NCBI RefSeq assembly: GCF_000427885.1 | Contig: NZ_ATYW01000027.1 | Span: forward strand, 1 to 35,076 | Reading direction: 5' to 3' | Length of the DNA: 35,076 nt | Source: Glycomyces tenuis DSM 44171 | GTDB taxonomy: Bacteria > Actinomycetota > Actinomycetes > Mycobacteriales > Micromonosporaceae | In this document: one piece after another, positions 8,280-16,134 of the stretch | Layout of the letters: each line of letters starts with the position of its first letter | Position numbering within the stretch: position 1 is the stretch's first letter | Program-made: the position numbers and the translations under genes | The notes under the pieces: model-generated | What the model saw: only the letters and a program-made list of their open reading frames with translations | Told to the model about the DNA's origin: nothing | The model's database searches: none

Positions 8280-9268
8280 TGCACATCGCAGTCACCGGCG
8301 CCTCCGGCCGCATCGGCGGCACCGTCGCCGCCGAGCTCACCGCCCGCGGACACCGCGTCCTCGGCCTCGACCGCGTCGAACCGCACACCCCCGTCGACGG
8401 CGTCGACTACCGCATCGGCGACCTCGCCGACCTCGAACCCGGCGACCCCGCGCTCGCCGGCGTCGAGGCCGTCGCCCACCTCGGCGCCCTCATGTCCTGG
8501 GACCCCGCCGACGCCGACCGGCTCCACCACGCGAACGTCACCGCCACCCTGCGGCTCATCCGAGCCCTCGAAGGCGGCCGCTGCAAGCGGTTCGTCCTCG
8601 CGAGCACCGGCGAGGTCTACCCCGAGAACCGCCCGCAGTACCAGCCCCTCGACGAGGACCACCCGAGGCTCCCCACCACCTGGTACGGCCTCACGAAGGT
8701 CCTCGCCGAAGAGGCCGTCGCGTTCGGCGGCCGCGCCAACGGCTGGGCCACGGTCGCACTGCGCTTCTCCCACACCCAGCACCCCGCCGAACTGCTCGAC
8801 CCCGACTCCTTCTTCTCCGGCCCCCGGTTCTTCGCGAGCCGTCGCCATCGCAAGGCCCTCGCCGCCGGCGACACGGCCCTTGCCGACCAGCTCGCGCCCT
8901 ACGCCGGCGACGACCGCACCCTGCTCGTGGCCCGCCGCGAGGACGGCGCGCCCGTCCAGATGGGCATCCTGGCCGCCGCCGACCTGGCGCACGGCGTGGT
9001 CCTCGCCGTCGAAGGCGACACCACCGGCCACGAGGTCATCGGCCTCGGCCCCGACGCCTCCACCGACCTCGGCGACTTCGCCCTCGCGCTGGCCGCCGAA
9101 GCGGACCTGGACACCGTCGAGGTCACCCTGCCCGCCACCGCACCGAGCTATGTCACCGGGAACGCCAAAGCCCGCGAGCTTCTCGGCTTCGCGCCGCGGA
9201 TCGACGAGGAGGAGATGGTCCGCCAGGCCGCCGAAGCCCACCGCCGACGCAACACCGGAACCGCCTGA
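8279..9268 (+). CDS. NAD-dependent epimerase/dehydratase (extended SDR)
   Basis: 329 residues. The N-terminus MHIAVTGASGRIGGTVAAEL is a Rossmann NAD-binding motif; LASTGEVYPE carries the Ser/Thr position and TTWYGLTKVLAEE carries the YxxxK catalytic pair. Extended SDR enzymes of this type act on sugars or sugar acids (epimerases, dehydratases, uronate dehydrogenases). The ATG overlaps the transporter's TGA (ATGA-type, 8277-8281), so it is co-translated with it. Together with the FAD oxidoreductase and the transporter it suggests a short oxidative pathway. I cannot choose between epimerase and dehydrogenase from sequence alone. Confidence 0.82.
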   Translation: MHIAVTGASGRIGGTVAAELTARGHRVLGLDRVEPHTPVDGVDYRIGDLADLEPGDPALAGVEAVAHLGALMSWDPADADRLHHANVTATLRLIRALEGGRCKRFVLASTGEVYPENRPQYQPLDEDHPRLPTTWYGLTKVLAEEAVAFGGRANGWATVALRFSHTQHPAELLDPDSFFSGPRFFASRRHRKALAAGDTALADQLAPYAGDDRTLLVARREDGAPVQMGILAAADLAHGVVLAVEGDTTGHEVIGLGPDASTDLGDFALALAAEADLDTVEVTLPATAPSYVTGNAKARELLGFAPRIDEEEMVRQAAEAHRRRNTGTA

Positions 9269-9271
9269 GCC

Positions 9272-9291
9272 CGGGCGGCCGGTCCCGCCCG
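9272..9291 (+). terminator. Possible weak hairpin after the transporter/SDR pair
   Basis: A 6-bp stem CGGGCG (9272-9277) pairs with CGCCCG (9286-9291) across an 8-base loop, three bases after the SDR stop. No T-tract follows. Position fits a terminator but the stem is short for GC-rich DNA. From here to about 9590 I see no convincing gene. Confidence 0.3.
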
Positions 9292-9589
9292 CCGGCGAGC
9301 CCTCACTCACGCCTGCGCCGACCGCGAGGACATCGCCGAAGGGCATGGACACCGGCCGTGGTTCCACGAGGCTGCCTCGCTTCGCCCTTGACCCGACTCG
9401 GCCGCATGAAGGCCGCGTCCTCGCCATGGGCGCGCGCGGCCGTGCCACGGGCCGACATGCCGGCGGTGAAGGTGCGGCGTGCGCCGAACGGGGGCGGCCA
9501 ACCCGTTCGGGCGGGGACCGCTTGTTGCCCGGTCTGCGCCTCTCGACGGGCCACAACGCACATCTGGCGTGATCATCTGATTAGACTCG

Positions 9590-9759
9590 GCCGAGAGCGG
9601 GTGCTGGACAGGGTTGCGGCCCTGCTCGTCTCGCCGTACTACGAGGCCCGGCTCGGAGCTGTCAGCATCCTCGACTTCAAGGCCCGCCGCAAGCGGATCA
9701 CCGATGAGGAACGTCGCGAATTGTACGAGCTCTACCTGCGCCGACACGACCGCATCGAC
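9590..9759 (+). pseudogene. DNA alkylation repair (AlkD-like) protein fragment
   Basis: The plus strand reads VLDRVAALLVSPYYEARLGA then VSILDFKARRKRITDEERRE then LYELYLRRHDRID. This matches the HEAT-like repeats of AlkD-type DNA alkylation repair proteins, where the text normally goes on to NWDLVD. Here it stops at RID and runs straight into the hairpin at 9760. No upstream half is found between 9270 and 9590. It is therefore an internal fragment truncated at both ends, and its in-frame continuation to 10044 is read through the LacI gene and is not meaningful. Confidence 0.6.
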
Positions 9760-9791
9760 CGGGCGGCGTCTGAAAGGCTCGACGCCGCCCG
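9760..9791 (-). terminator. Strong hairpin terminating LacI-1 gene
   Basis: A perfect 11-bp stem, CGGGCGGCGTC (9760-9770) with GACGCCGCCCG (9781-9791) and a 10-base loop, lies 12 bases beyond the LacI-1 stop codon. The stem joins the AlkD-like fragment without spacer. No long T-run is present, as is usual in actinobacterial terminators. Confidence 0.65.
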
Positions 9792-9802
9792 GTCGGTGCG
9801 GG

Positions 9803-10918
9803 CTAAGTCGGAACGGCTTCGACCGGCGGGGATAACTCCGAGATGCTTCCATGAGGGGCCGCTGAGGCGCCGGGTGGGGCAGTCGAGCCTCGGTGGGCGA
9901 TGTGGCCGTGGAGGACGGTGCGGGAGGCGGCGGTCGTCGGCCGGGACTGGAGGGCTTGCATGGCGTGTGCCGCGGTCCGGCCGAGTTCGAACTTCGGCAC
10001 GACGAAGGTCGTCAGGGGTGGTGCCATCATCGCGCTTTGCATGACGTCGTCGGTACCGATGACGGAGATGTCGTCGGGGATGCGCAGTCCGGCTTCGGCG
10101 ATCGCGGTGTAGGCACCCATGGCGCTCTTGTCGGATACGGCGTAGACGGCGGTGGGCGGCTCGTCGAGTTCGAGCAGGCGCCGCATCTGCTGGTATCCCT
10201 TGACCGGGTTGCCCGGCTCCTGCGGCGGCATGAGCTCGGCCGAGGGCATGATGCCGGCTTCGAACAGGGCGGCCTCATGGCCGCGTCGGCGGTCGATGAG
10301 GCTGATGTAGCGGGTGGAGCCGACGATCATGCCGATGCGGCGGTGGCCCAGGTCGAGCAGATGGCGGGTGCACCGGTAGCCGGCGGTGAAGTTGTCGGCG
10401 ACCACGGCGTGGATGTCGGAGTCGGAGTCGAGGTAGTTCTCGAGCAGCACCACTGGAATGCCGGTGGCGATGATGCGTTCGACCGCTGCGGTGTCGATGT
10501 CGCCGCCGTTGGCGACGATCATGCCGTCGACGTCGCGCCCGGTCAGCTCACGCAGTCTCGCGACCGGATCGTCGCCGGGCCGGTACAGGTGCAGGAGCAT
10601 TCTGATGTCCTGGGCGCGCAGGCCGTCCTCGACGCCCGAGACGACCTCGGCCATGAAGGCGTCCTTGGCCGCCTCGGGGCTGAGCGCCTCCATGACCAGC
10701 CCGACCACGGCCCTGGACCGGTCGTCGCCGCTCGAACGGCGTGTCGGGACGTACTGGAGCTCCTCGACGGCCTGGAGCACCTGCTGCCTGCGGGCTTCTG
10801 ACACGCCGGGTTTGCCGTTGAGCACCAGCGACACCGAGGACAGCGGCACGCCCGCGGCCTGGGCGACGTCCCTGAGGGTGACGGGTTTCTTCATTCGTTC
10901 CGCCTGCACCTCAACCAT
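9803..10918 (-). CDS. LacI-family transcriptional regulator (LacI-1)
   Basis: About 371 residues. The DNA-binding head TLRDVAQAAGVPLSSVSLVL and the hinge-proximal ending LQYVPTRRS are typical. The periplasmic-binding-like effector domain contains GMIVANGGDI, CTRHLLDLGHRRIGMIVGS and DISVIGTDDV. I start at the ATG at 10918 because GAAGGG lies six bases upstream; ATGs at 10924 and 10894 are alternatives. It is divergent from the sugar ABC operon at 11130 and a dense array of GAACA/TGTTC half-sites lies between them. Inference: it represses the ABC transporter and itself, released by an arabino-oligosaccharide or related sugar. Confidence 0.92.
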   Translation of the reverse strand: MVEVQAERMKKPVTLRDVAQAAGVPLSSVSLVLNGKPGVSEARRQQVLQAVEELQYVPTRRSSGDDRSRAVVGLVMEALSPEAAKDAFMAEVVSGVEDGLRAQDIRMLLHLYRPGDDPVARLRELTGRDVDGMIVANGGDIDTAAVERIIATGIPVVLLENYLDSDSDIHAVVADNFTAGYRCTRHLLDLGHRRIGMIVGSTRYISLIDRRRGHEAALFEAGIMPSAELMPPQEPGNPVKGYQQMRRLLELDEPPTAVYAVSDKSAMGAYTAIAEAGLRIPDDISVIGTDDVMQSAMMAPPLTTFVVPKFELGRTAAHAMQALQSRPTTAASRTVLHGHIAHRGSTAPPGASAAPHGSISELSPPVEAVPT

Positions 10919-10950
10919 GCCCATCCCTTCGTCGCCGGTGTGCCCGGTAC

Positions 10951-11059
10951 GAACAGGTTACCACCGGATCGCAGGTAACGACTTGAACAGTTTCATGAAC
11001 AGACTACTTGTGTTCTTGGAACAAATTGTTCTATGCTGCGAACAAGACGCGGTTGTTCG
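10951..11059. promoter_or_regulatory. LacI-1 operator array and ABC operon promoter
   Basis: Half-sites GAACA or TGTTC occur at 10951, 10985, 10997, 11011, 11019, 11027, 11040 and 11054. The best site is the perfect palindrome GAACAAATTGTTC (11019-11031). It fills most of the 18-bp spacer between a -35-like TTGTGT (11008-11013) and a -10-like TATGCT (11032-11037), so a bound repressor would block RNA polymerase. A second perfect inverted repeat, CGAACAA (11039-11045) and TTGTTCG (11053-11059), follows. TGAACAG is also directly repeated at 10984 and 10996, 12 bp apart. LacI-1 is the obvious candidate binder. Confidence 0.65.
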
Positions 11060-11129
11060 GAGTCGGTTCGTCTCCGGGACGCACCAGCAGACCTCGATCA
11101 AAGCCGATTCGAGGAAGGAGAACCCCTCT

Positions 11130-12488
11130 ATGACAGTCAGATTCAGCCGCCGAGCCGCAGCCAAAGGGCTCACCGCGGCCGCCGTGAGCCCCCTCGCGCT
11201 CACCGCGTGCGGCAACCGCCGCCCCGAGCATCCGACCGACCTGAGTCAGTCGGACATCGACAAGGCGATGGACACGCCCACCGAGATCAGCTACTGGACC
11301 TGGACGCCGGGGATCGAACGGGAGGTGGCCATGTTCGAGGAGGCCTACCCCGCGATCAAGGTCAACGTCGTCAACGCCGGCCAAGGCGGGGGCCACTACG
11401 CCAAGCTCCGCACCGCCCTGCGGGCCGGCGACGCCCCCGACGCGGCCCAGATCGAGTTCTACATGATCCCCTCTTTCGCGATCACCGACGACCTGGTCGA
11501 CCTGCGCCCCTACGGCGCCGACGCCATCGCCGACAAGTTCGCCGACTTCGCCTGGGGCAAGGTCCTCGGCGAGAACGGCGAGGTCTGGGCCATGCCTCAG
11601 GACGCCGGCCCGATGGGCATGCTCTACCGGGAGGACATCCTCTCCGAGCACGGCATCGAGGTCCCCCAGACCTGGGACGCCTTCGCCGAAGCCGCCGCCG
11701 CGATGCGCGAGGCCGACCCGGAGGTGTACCTGACCAACCTGCTGCCCGGCGACGGCCAGTTCTTCGATTCCCTGCTCTGGCAGGCCGGGGCCGACGTCTT
11801 CGCCGGCTCCGAAGGCACGACGGTGCGCATCGACGCCACGTCCGAGGCCGCCGAACAGGTCGTCGGCTACTGGAGCGAACTCGCCAGACAGGACCTGGTC
11901 TCAGTCGACCCCGGCTTCAACGACCAGTGGTACCAGGCGTTCAACCGCGGCAAGTACGCCACCTGGGTCGCGCCCGCCTGGGCCCCGACCTTCCTCGCCA
12001 CCGCCGCCGAATCCACCAGTGGCAACTGGCGCGTCGCCTCCATGCCGCAGTGGGAGGCCGACGCCCCTCCGGTCACCTCGATCTGGGGCGGGTCCACGAG
12101 CTCGGTGATGGCCACCACCGAGAATCCGATCCCGGCCGCCGTCTTCGTCCAGTTCCTCAACTCCGACCCCGACTCCGCCTTCGCGATGGCCACCGAGCAG
12201 TTCCTCTTCCCCACGACCAAAGCGGTACTCCAGAACCCCGACTTCACCGGCCAGGAACCGGACTTCTACGGCGGCCAGACCGTCAACCAGGTCTTCGCCG
12301 ACATCAGCGAAACCTACCTGCCCGACTTCACCTGGTCGCCGTTCCAGTCCCAGGTGTACGCCGACTACGGCAACACCGTCAGCGCCGCCTTCACCCAACG
12401 AGGCGACGCCGTGGCGGCCCTGGCCGACTGGGAGTCGCGCATCACCGAATACGCCCTCAATCAAGGATTCACGGTGGAGGGATCATGA
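11130..12488 (+). CDS. Sugar ABC transporter substrate-binding lipoprotein
   Basis: 452 residues. The N-terminus SRRAAAKGLTAAAVSP followed by LALTAC is a signal with twin Arg and a lipobox, so the protein is probably exported by Tat and lipid-anchored at Cys. The mature part resembles family 1 extracellular solute-binding proteins of the CUT1 sugar class (TEISYWTWTPGIEREVAMFE near the start and GKYATWVAPAWAP later). GGAAGGAG (11113-11120) lies nine bases before the ATG. The TGA overlaps the ATG of permease 1 (ATGA). With GH51 and GH43 downstream, arabinose-containing oligosaccharides are the likely ligand. Confidence 0.9.
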   Translation: MTVRFSRRAAAKGLTAAAVSPLALTACGNRRPEHPTDLSQSDIDKAMDTPTEISYWTWTPGIEREVAMFEEAYPAIKVNVVNAGQGGGHYAKLRTALRAGDAPDAAQIEFYMIPSFAITDDLVDLRPYGADAIADKFADFAWGKVLGENGEVWAMPQDAGPMGMLYREDILSEHGIEVPQTWDAFAEAAAAMREADPEVYLTNLLPGDGQFFDSLLWQAGADVFAGSEGTTVRIDATSEAAEQVVGYWSELARQDLVSVDPGFNDQWYQAFNRGKYATWVAPAWAPTFLATAAESTSGNWRVASMPQWEADAPPVTSIWGGSTSSVMATTENPIPAAVFVQFLNSDPDSAFAMATEQFLFPTTKAVLQNPDFTGQEPDFYGGQTVNQVFADISETYLPDFTWSPFQSQVYADYGNTVSAAFTQRGDAVAALADWESRITEYALNQGFTVEGS

Positions 12489-13426
12489 CCATGACGACCA
12501 CGTTGGATAAACGCTCGGCCGCCACCGGAGGCCGGCCCGACGCGAAACGGCGCTTCAAACCGAACCGGAGCGCCACCGGCTACCTCTTCGTAGCCCCGTT
12601 CATGATCGTCTTCATCGCCCTGTTCCTGGTGCCGCTGGTCTACGCGGCCTACTTCAGCCTGTTCCGCGAACAGCTCGTCGGCGGCAACGCCTTCGTCGGC
12701 CTGGACAACTACGCCAGGGCCTTCGGCGATGCCGCACTCGGCGAAGGCATCGTCCGGATGGCGCTGTACTTCTTCATCCAAGTGCCGTTCATGCTGCTCG
12801 TGGCCCTGTTCCTCGCGCTCGTGCTCGACAGCGGACTGATCCGCCTGACCCGCACCGTGCGACTGGCCGCCTTCGTGCCGTACGCCGTTCCCGGCGTCAT
12901 CGCCACCCTCATGTGGGGCTTCCTGTACGGCCCGGACTACGGGCCGCTCACCCAGGTGGCCGAGGGCCTCGGCCTGACCCCGCCCGACTTCCTGAGCTCG
13001 GACCTCATGCTCGGCTCCCTGGCGAACATCGTGTTCTGGGAGTTCACCGGGTACAACATGGTGATCCTCTACGCGGCGCTGCGAGCGGTGCCCACCGAGC
13101 TGTACGAAGCCGCCGCGATGGACGGAGCCAGTCCCTTCCGCATCGCCTGGAACATCAAGATCCCGCTGCTGCGACCGGCGCTCATGCTCACGCTGATCTT
13201 CTCCATCATCGGCTCGTTCCAGCTGTTCAACGAACCGAACCTGTTGCAGGGCCTCGCGCCCGACGTCATCAACAGTTCCTACACGCCGAACCTGTACGCC
13301 TTCAACCTCGCCTTCGTCGGCCAGGAGTACAACTACGCCGCCGCAGTCTCGTTCGTTCTCGGAGCGGTGATCCTCGCCGGCTCCTACCTCTTCATCTTGC
13401 TCACCAACCGCAGGAGCCGGTCATGA
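12485..13426 (+). CDS. CUT1 sugar ABC permease 1 (MalF-like)
   Basis: 313 residues with six predicted membrane helices. The EAA loop is EAAAMDGASPFRIAWNIKIP (ending near residue 235), which docks the ATPase. The positively charged N-terminus KRRFKPNRSATGYLFVAPF is usual for this subunit. Start codon overlaps the binding-protein stop and the stop overlaps the permease 2 start, so the three genes are translationally coupled. Confidence 0.92.
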   Translation: MTMTTTLDKRSAATGGRPDAKRRFKPNRSATGYLFVAPFMIVFIALFLVPLVYAAYFSLFREQLVGGNAFVGLDNYARAFGDAALGEGIVRMALYFFIQVPFMLLVALFLALVLDSGLIRLTRTVRLAAFVPYAVPGVIATLMWGFLYGPDYGPLTQVAEGLGLTPPDFLSSDLMLGSLANIVFWEFTGYNMVILYAALRAVPTELYEAAAMDGASPFRIAWNIKIPLLRPALMLTLIFSIIGSFQLFNEPNLLQGLAPDVINSSYTPNLYAFNLAFVGQEYNYAAAVSFVLGAVILAGSYLFILLTNRRSRS

Positions 13427-14334
13427 CCGCAGTGACCCTTCCCGAATCGTCCGAGACCAAGCGCCAGCGGCGCTCTCTCGGTCACACCAAACGCCCGAGC
13501 ACCATCCTGACCGTCGCGGCACTCGCCGCAGCGGCGTACTTCCTGCTCCCGCTGTTCTGGTTGTTCGTCTCCTCCACCAAGACCACCGGCGACCTCTTCT
13601 CCACCTTCGGCCTGTGGTTCGCAGGCGACTTCTCCCTGTTCGGCAATATCAGCCGGACACTCACCCAGGAAGACGGCGTCTTCCTTCAGTGGATGGGCAA
13701 CACGCTGCTCTACGCGGTCACCGCCGCCGGCGGCGGCGCGCTCCTGGCCGCACTCGCCGGCTACGGCTTCGCCAAGTACCGCTTCAAGGCCAACCGGATG
13801 ATGTTCCTGGGCGTGCTCGGCGCGATCATGGTGCCCGCCACGGCCCTGGCGATCCCGACCTACCTGGTCTTCAGCGAGATGGGACTGGCCGGTACGCGGT
13901 GGGCGATCATCCTGCCCTCACTGGTCAACCCGTTCGGCCTGTTCCTCATGCGCATCTACACCGAGAGCGCCGTCCCCGACAGCCTCATCGAGGCCGCCCG
14001 CATCGACGGCGCCGGAGAGTTCCGCATCTTCTTCCAAGTGGTTCTGCGGCTGCTGGCGCCAGGGTTCGTCACGGTGCTGCTGTTCACCCTGGTGGCCACC
14101 TGGAACAACTACTTCCTGCCCTTGATCATGCTCAACGATCCCAAACTGTTCCCCATAACCGTCGGCCTCGCCCGCTGGCAGGGCCAGGCCGCCGCCGGAG
14201 GCGGCGCCACCGGCGACCTCATACCACTGGTCATCACCGGATCGCTGCTGTCCATCATCCCGCTGGTCATCGCGTTCCTGTTCCTCCAGCGGTACTGGCA
14301 GTCCGGACTGGTCACCGGCAGCATCAAGCAGTGA
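13423..14334 (+). CDS. CUT1 sugar ABC permease 2 (MalG-like)
   Basis: 303 residues, six predicted membrane helices, with the EAA motif EAARIDGAGEFRIFFQVVL and the family ending LFLQRYWQSGLVTGSIKQ. It pairs with the upstream permease. No ATPase gene follows; in many actinobacteria a single MsiK-type ATPase encoded elsewhere drives such CUT1 systems, and I infer the same here. Confidence 0.92.
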   Translation: MTAVTLPESSETKRQRRSLGHTKRPSTILTVAALAAAAYFLLPLFWLFVSSTKTTGDLFSTFGLWFAGDFSLFGNISRTLTQEDGVFLQWMGNTLLYAVTAAGGGALLAALAGYGFAKYRFKANRMMFLGVLGAIMVPATALAIPTYLVFSEMGLAGTRWAIILPSLVNPFGLFLMRIYTESAVPDSLIEAARIDGAGEFRIFFQVVLRLLAPGFVTVLLFTLVATWNNYFLPLIMLNDPKLFPITVGLARWQGQAAAGGGATGDLIPLVITGSLLSIIPLVIAFLFLQRYWQSGLVTGSIKQ

Positions 14335-14436
14335 GCGGGCGCGGGCCGGCGACTGCACCCACCAGCCGCCGCGCCCCGCGGCTACCGCACACCGGCCCGA
14401 CCGGGCCGCATCACCACACACAGATTGGAAACCAGA
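14335..14436. other. Gap between permease 2 and GH51 with long-range inverted repeat
   Basis: CGGGCCGG (14342-14349) and CCGGCCCG (14392-14399) can pair around a 42-base GC-rich loop that itself holds a small GCCGC/GCGGC stem. It may reduce read-through from the transporter genes into GH51. No separate promoter is evident. Confidence 0.3.
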
Positions 14437-15993
14437 TTGTCCGCCAAATCCATCGTCGACGTCTCGCTGGCTCAGCCCGGTCTGACCTACTCCCGAGACC
14501 TCTTCGGCCACTTCATCGAGCACTTCCACCGCCAGATCTACGGCGGCATCTACGAACCGGGGTCCCCGCTGAGCGACGAGCGCGGATTCCGCCTCGACGT
14601 CATCGAGGCGATGCGCGAACTCAAACCCACCGTGGTGCGCTGGCCGGGCGGCTGCTTCGTCTCCAGCTACCACTGGGTGGACGGGGTCGGGCCCGAGCGA
14701 ACTCCCCACTACGACAAGGCCTGGCGGGTCTTCGACCCCAACACCTTCGGCACCCACGAGTTCATCGACTGGTGCGAGGCGATCGGTGCTGCACCGTTCA
14801 TCTGCACCAATGCGGGCACCGGTACCGCCGAAGAGATGAGCGACTGGGTCGAGTACTGCAACCTGCCCTCCGGCAGCCGCTGGAGCAACCTGCGGGAGGC
14901 CAACGGCCGGCCCGATCCGCTGGGCGTGCCGTTCTGGTCGATCGGCAACGAGAACTACGGCGATTGGGAGATCGGCGCCAAGACCTCCGAGGAGTGGGCG
15001 GTCCTGGTGCGCGAATCGGCGAAGATGATGCGCCGCGTCGACGGTTCCATCAAGCTCGCGACCGCCGCCCGCGCCGACCTCGACTGGACCCTGCCGCTCC
15101 TCCAGGCCGCCGGCAAGTACCTCGACCTGGTCTCCATCCACGGGTACTGGGACAAGCTCGACACGGTCGACGAGCCCAGCCCGTACCTGACCGCGGTCGG
15201 CGCCTCACTCGGCCCGCAGGAGGACATTCAGCGCACGGCCGACATCATCGGCGCCGTCGGCCTGGCCGGGAAGGTCGGCATCGCCTTCGACGAATGGAAC
15301 CTCCGCGGCTGGCACCACCCCTGGGGCAACGACGAGGTCTCGATCGCCGCTCGCGACCGCAACGACGACAACAGCACCTACACCATGGCCGACGCGCTGT
15401 TCTCCGCCAGCTTCCTCAACTCGTGCCTGCGCCGGGCCGACGTGGTCAAGATGGCCAACATCGCCCCGAACGTCAACACCCGCGGGCCGCTGTTCGTCCA
15501 CCCCGACGGCATCGTCAAGCGCACCACCTTCCACGTCATGTCGATGTACGCGAACCTGCTGGGCTCCAAGGTCCTCGACACCCACGCCAACGCGCCCGAA
15601 CTCGGCGGCGCAGGCGTCCCGGTGATCGACTCGCTCGCCACCATCGACGAATCGAACTCGCGTCTCACGCTCGTCCTGGTCAACCGCGAACCCGAGTCCT
15701 CCACGACCTGTGAAGTCCGTATCGCGGGCCACGATCTCGACGGTGTCTTCGACGCGACCGTTCTCGACGGCCCCGACAAGGACGCATACAACGACATCGA
15801 CCGCCCCGACGCCGTCGTACCCAGGAAGGGCAAAGCGCAGTTCAAGAACGGCCTGGTCGAACTGCCACCGCACTCGGTGTCGATCGTGGAGGTCGACCTG
15901 CCCATCTCCTACACCGCGGGCGCGGTCGTCGCCGACGCACGAGTCGGCGGCTGGAGCTTGTCGCCGAAGGGCTGGGAGCGGAGGACGAACTGA
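14437..15993 (+). CDS. GH51 alpha-L-arabinofuranosidase (intracellular)
   Basis: 518 residues with no signal peptide. The (beta/alpha)8 barrel has KPTVVRWPGGCFVSSYHWVD and the acid/base Glu in FWSIGNENYG (about E172) and the nucleophile Glu in IAFDEWN (about E286). A C-terminal beta-sandwich ends near VSIVEVDLP, followed by a short tail. It releases terminal arabinofuranose from imported arabinoxylo- and arabino-oligosaccharides. I prefer the TTG at 14437 because GGAA lies seven bases upstream; a TTG at 14425 would add four residues but has no ribosome site. It follows the sugar ABC operon on the same strand, so it is probably co-expressed and acts on its cargo. Confidence 0.93.
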   Translation: MSAKSIVDVSLAQPGLTYSRDLFGHFIEHFHRQIYGGIYEPGSPLSDERGFRLDVIEAMRELKPTVVRWPGGCFVSSYHWVDGVGPERTPHYDKAWRVFDPNTFGTHEFIDWCEAIGAAPFICTNAGTGTAEEMSDWVEYCNLPSGSRWSNLREANGRPDPLGVPFWSIGNENYGDWEIGAKTSEEWAVLVRESAKMMRRVDGSIKLATAARADLDWTLPLLQAAGKYLDLVSIHGYWDKLDTVDEPSPYLTAVGASLGPQEDIQRTADIIGAVGLAGKVGIAFDEWNLRGWHHPWGNDEVSIAARDRNDDNSTYTMADALFSASFLNSCLRRADVVKMANIAPNVNTRGPLFVHPDGIVKRTTFHVMSMYANLLGSKVLDTHANAPELGGAGVPVIDSLATIDESNSRLTLVLVNREPESSTTCEVRIAGHDLDGVFDATVLDGPDKDAYNDIDRPDAVVPRKGKAQFKNGLVELPPHSVSIVEVDLPISYTAGAVVADARVGGWSLSPKGWERRTN

Positions 15994-16007
15994 CCGACCA
16001 CCACCGC

Positions 16008-16067
16008 AGTCGAGCCGCCGCCGAGGCAGAGGGCGCGCAGACCGGCCACCTCCTCGGCGGCTCGACT
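16008..16067 (+). repeat. 13-bp inverted repeat between GH51 and GH43
   Basis: AGTCGAGCCGCCG (16008-16020) pairs perfectly with CGGCGGCTCGACT (16055-16067), leaving a 34-base loop. It lies 14 bases after the GH51 stop and 67 before the GH43 start. It could be a GH51 terminator or an RNA processing element that separates expression of the internal and secreted enzymes. There is no T-tract. Confidence 0.5.
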
Positions 16068-16134
16068 GACGGGGGCTCCGATCCCCTCGAAAACCGAATC
16101 ACCTCTCCATCGACACGAGACAGGAGTCGAATCC

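Noticed and set aside
16087..16098. Possible LacI-2-like half-site (TCGAAAACCGA) before GH43
   Set aside because: Only one half resembles the motif and no symmetric partner is present.
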